Under the pieces are notes generated by a model, which worked only from the letters and a program-made list of their open reading frames with translations, did not search any database and was not told the DNA's origin. Positions 20,586 to 23,528 of a stretch of 23,528 bases of DNA are shown here, piece after piece (positions within the stretch are counted from its first letter, which is position 1; every line of letters begins with the position of its first letter). Source of the DNA: Bigelowiella natans CCMP2755 (lineage: Eukaryota > Cercozoa > Chlorarachniophyceae); contig ADNK01001092.1 in the NCBI GenBank assembly GCA_000320545.1, positions 1 to 23,528 of the forward strand, read 5' to 3'. A program made the position numbers and the translations under genes.

Positions 20586-21652
20586 TATCATTAATGTGAT
20601 GCATGATTTCTTAGGACTTCTTCGGACAGCAAAACCCTTGTGTGGGGATTCGGGGGGAGGAGGGATATTGAGTAATAGCAGCATGCCTATGCCTCCATCG
20701 ACAGCTGCCGCACCTCATCATCCGCTGCAACAATCCCCTTCGCAGTGGGCACTTTTCCTTTACTGCTGCTGCTCCTGCTGTGTTGTGTTTACGCTGGTCC
20801 CATTTTATCTTTACATCATTCAGTCTCTTTCACCCATGATCCCTATTATCATCGTCGGTGTCATCATCTCCATTATTTCAGAGAGGGCCGTAGTCATCAA
20901 ACTGCACATACCTCACCTCACTTCTTCTGTTATTTTTCCTTCTTTTACTGACTGCTACTACTTCTATTGTTGCTGCTGCTGCTAACTACCTGCACGCACC
21001 TACCACCGCCGTGGGATTTTACTGTTTTCATAAACGATAGGTTCAAGAACGGGGTGCTCTCATCGGCTGGTGCTCTGTGCTTCTACCTCGAAATCTCTTC
21101 TTCTTCCTCTTCTTCTTCAACAACAACCAGCAGCAATCGAGAGCAAGACCGCCCAAAGCCAAATTTCCGCCCACGCATCATAGGTAAAACTATTCATGCT
21201 TGGAAGGCAATCAGCAAGGAAGGCAACAATCAGCTTCGGTTTTGAATGGCCCTAACCCCTTCTTCCTCTTATTCTCCTTCCTTCCTTCTGTCTGTCTTTC
21301 TTTCTTCTTCGATCGCACCCCCAGGGAGTGCTGCGATGACGCTGGAAGCTATGATAGACGGAGCATCGAGTCTGACCTTCCGGAACTACGGAGGAAGGGT
21401 AAGAATAATAGCGCAGCCTGAGAGCGAACACACCGTTGCCCCACTCTTCCATGAAATGCGATTTATGCCATCATTCCGGAAGGCGTGTTTTGATGCGTTT
21501 TCTGAGCGGTTTTCCTCAATGTTTCGCCCCCACTCACCCACAGCGGTCGTCACGGGGTTTCACGACGTCATCGAGCCGTGGCAATTTCTCCTCCTCAAAC
21601 AACAACTCTCCAGCAGCAGCAGCATCTCTGAGCAATAAGAGGATGGACATAG
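18848..21652 (+). CDS. Split C2 gene, part 4: helix and low-complexity linker, exons 29-36
   Basis: Exons 18848-18891, 19106-19157, 19249-19330, 19891-19975, 20615-20671, 21041-21183, 21325-21398 and 21544-21652 are phase-consistent. They encode CRIQFQVVARN, which may be the last strand of the first C2 domain, an amphipathic helix IEESLTNRQKLVDRLQK, an acidic helix QLKAKAFLSELEDE, and then Ser/Thr/Asn-rich linker sequence with basic patches (NREQDRPKPNFRPRIIG) and a homopolymeric Asn/Ser/Ala stretch. Exon 19249-19330 is needed to keep the frame and reads LPLLSFDKDWEIKHG. Exon 21041-21183 could contain an unrecognised small intron in its polySer part. A second plus frame is open at 20615-20744 but does not fit the phase of the exon before. 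Confidence 0.63.
19458..20585. repeat. ATC/GAT and CT microsatellites
   Basis: (ATC)n at about 19458-19479, CT-rich sequence at about 19705-19770, (GAT)n at about 19991-20022 just after the exon ending at 19975, and (ATC)n at about 20547-20585 just before the exon at 20615. The two triplet runs have opposite strand sense and flank one intron. Confidence 0.87.
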
Positions 21653-21816
21653 GTTAGTAATAGCAAGTGTGTCATTCGTCAATTTACTGCTTCTCCGTTT
21701 TATCATCTATTGCAGGACTGTTCTCTTAGACCTGCGCTCCGTTTACCCCCCCCCCCCCCTTACCCTGCACCACCTCAAATATCTCTTCAAGCTAAATATC
21801 TTCATTGTCTTCTCAG

Positions 21817-22843
21817 GAGGCTCCTGCCGAGTTATATTTACCGTGGGAAGGTGCTTCTTCTCGGTACGGCGACGCTATGAATGGATTTTTCGTGCAAATT
21901 CGTTGATCGGAACATGCAGTCGTATGTATAGATGGTTCATTGCATGATCCTCGTTGTCCGTCGCCTTGTTATGGTTGATCGTGGCATCCTTTTGTTGTTT
22001 AGCGTGATGCCCCTCGCAGGAGCATATTGTGGTGAGAGCCGCCTTCCTTATTTCCACACTTTTACTCGCCCCGCCCCTCAGTTCAGGATATTGGCCGTGA
22101 AAGGGCTGAATATCGATGGGAAGGAATGTAGGAGGCCATTACACTGCACAGATGAGAACGACGACGCTGACCGCGATCATAGCGATGATATGTTTGAGTG
22201 TGTGATTCTGAGTGTGTACGTGTGTGTGGTGAGTCATATCAGTTTGTTCTTAATTACTGTATATTACATATATCGCCCCCCCCTCGCTCGGTACCATCAA
22301 TTATGGCAGTTGAGGAGAAGAAATGCTATGTGGAGGCCTGTTTGCGCTCATATTCGTACGAGCGGGTATGTTGCAGCCAATTTTTTTTTCCTGCTGCTTG
22401 TGTTTCCTCCGTCTCTCCTTCAATGAGGAAGGGAGGCTCAATGAGTAAAACTCTCAGCAATGTCCTCCGCACTTCGATTTGCTAACATCCTCAATTTTGT
22501 TGTTTTTTGGGGGGGGGCAGGTGAGCAATGTTGTTCGATGGGAAGGCGGAATAAGGTAAAATTAAGCAGCTCTCGATCTTGCCTCTGCTGCTGCCATAAA
22601 CCTGTTGCAGAATTGAAGGGGGGGGGGGGGGGGGGAGATATTCCCTCGTGTCGCATCTCCATCATCATCATCATCATCACCACCACCACCACCGTCTCAC
22701 CAAGCAGGAAAGGTTCTGGGAAAGTGGACTTCAGCCGGCTGCAGTCGCGGCACTTGTTGTGCGACATCAACGACGAGCCACAGAGGATAACACTGTGCGT
22801 GCGCAAACGCGTGATTTCGGGCAGGGATATCACATACACGGAG
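21817..22843 (+). CDS. Split C2 gene, part 5: second C2-like domain, exons 37-41 (3' incomplete)
   Basis: Exons 21817-21863, 22082-22127, 22310-22365, 22521-22555 and 22705-22843 join in phase. The peptide reads CRVIFTVGRCFFS, FRILAVKGLNIDGKE (first strands and loop), KKCYVEACLRSYSYE (a strand with CYVEA where DPYV is common), VVRWEGG, then DFSRLQSRHLLCDINDEPQ and RITLCVRKRVISGRDITYTE, followed, if the donor at 22844 is not used, by VVGVAF. The alternation and the L-x-V-x-x-K pattern fit a divergent C2 domain; loop aspartates are few. No stop codon belonging to the gene can be assigned: the frame stays open to 23036 through an unlikely hydrophobic stretch, and the sequence then degrades. The gene probably continues beyond the window. 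Confidence 0.65.
22618..22693. repeat. G18 run and ATC/ACC triplets before the last exon
   Basis: G18 at 22618-22635 and CAT/CAC triplets at about 22656-22693 in the intron 22556-22704. The polyHis frame is a repeat translation. Confidence 0.9.
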
Positions 22844-23528
22844 GTAGTAGGCGTGGCTTTTGTGCGAGAACATGATGTAGCATATACACTGATCACTCTG
22901 GTGCTACTCGTTCAGTTTTCTACGTGTGTAATCGCAGTTCCATCATCCCTCTTATCCTATTTCCTCTTCCGCATTCATCTTGTTTGGGAGCTGGGGGAGG
23001 ACGGGGGGGGGGGTTGGCGTGCCACTAGACAAGGATAAAGGCGTTTCTTTGTGAGAAAGCCCCCCCCCCCCCCCTTACCCCTCCGCCCCTCTATCCTCGC
23101 GGGGACACCTTAACCCCTGGAAAACAAAACGAGGTTTGTATATTCACAAATATATTTATATAGATTTATAAAAATTTAAAATGTATTTTTTTTAAGAATT
23201 CCCGGGGGAAAAAAGGGGGGGAGGCCCCCCCTTTTTAGTAAAGCAAAAAAAAAATACCCCGCCCCCACAAAAGCACCCCTGCGCGGGTGTGGAAGAATTT
23301 GCGATATGGGGTGACCCAAATGCGGAAAAAAAACGCCGGGGTCACCCCCGAACAACCCGGGGTGGTTTGTTGTCCAGGGATTAAAAAAACTCGGAAGAAA
23401 AAAACCAGCTTGGAGGGAACTTTTCGGAGGCTGTTAATGTGCGAGAATTAACGCCTCCTGGGGTGTCCCCATGAACCAAAGGTCACCAGAACAACAAAGC
23501 GGCGGCAGGGGGCAAGTCGGGGGCACAA
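22844..23528. other. Unresolved gene end and low-quality terminal sequence
   Basis: From about 23039 the texture changes abruptly: C15 at about 23060-23074, many short A, C and G homopolymers, and no readable exon on either strand. This looks like the error-prone end of a contig rather than real genomic sequence. The end of the C2 gene cannot be annotated here. Confidence 0.55.

Noticed and set aside
22648-22875. Plus frame beginning with a polyHis run
   Set aside because: Repeat translation in another frame than the phase-consistent last exon 22705-22843.

Overview
The window is nuclear DNA of an intron-rich eukaryote. Genes are split by GT-AG introns, base composition is near-balanced, the standard genetic code applies, and simple-sequence repeats (CT/GA, CA/GT, TA, GTA, CAG, GAT/ATC and long G or C runs) crowd introns and intergenic DNA. 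There is no bacterial organisation. A protist or alga is plausible, but the sequence alone does not fix the lineage.

Layout. Positions 1-3049 hold no gene I can support. They contain a 48-bp-arm inverted repeat, microsatellites and a local tandem duplication. Positions 3050-3919 (minus) hold an intact single-exon 289-codon gene for a glycine-rich, probably membrane-embedded protein with a mitochondrial-type presequence. Positions 3920-5867 are mostly empty but include a decayed fragment resembling the zinc-binding tail of a non-LTR retrotransposon protein. Positions 5868-8351 (minus) hold a nine-exon gene that I assembled by hand into a 301-residue staphylococcal-nuclease-like (TNase/LCL3-type) protein. 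All eight joins keep the reading frame, and most catalytic positions are present.

From about 9 kb to beyond 22.8 kb the plus strand appears to be one very finely divided gene. From 10913 to 22843 I can chain 41 exons (16-187 nt, mean about 65 nt, 2646 nt = 882 codons) with consistent phase at every join. Further upstream exons at 8980-10363 can be joined in phase with less certainty. The product has a helical, charged N-terminal part, Ser/Pro-rich linkers, a coiled-coil segment and two C2-like domains. I do not recognise the family as a whole. Both gene ends are uncertain: the start is unresolved, and the 3' part runs into sequence of poor quality at the window end (about 23039-23528).

The nuclease gene and the C2 gene diverge from a gap of roughly 0.6-1.2 kb around 8352-9624. 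No functional link between the three genes can be argued from the sequence.
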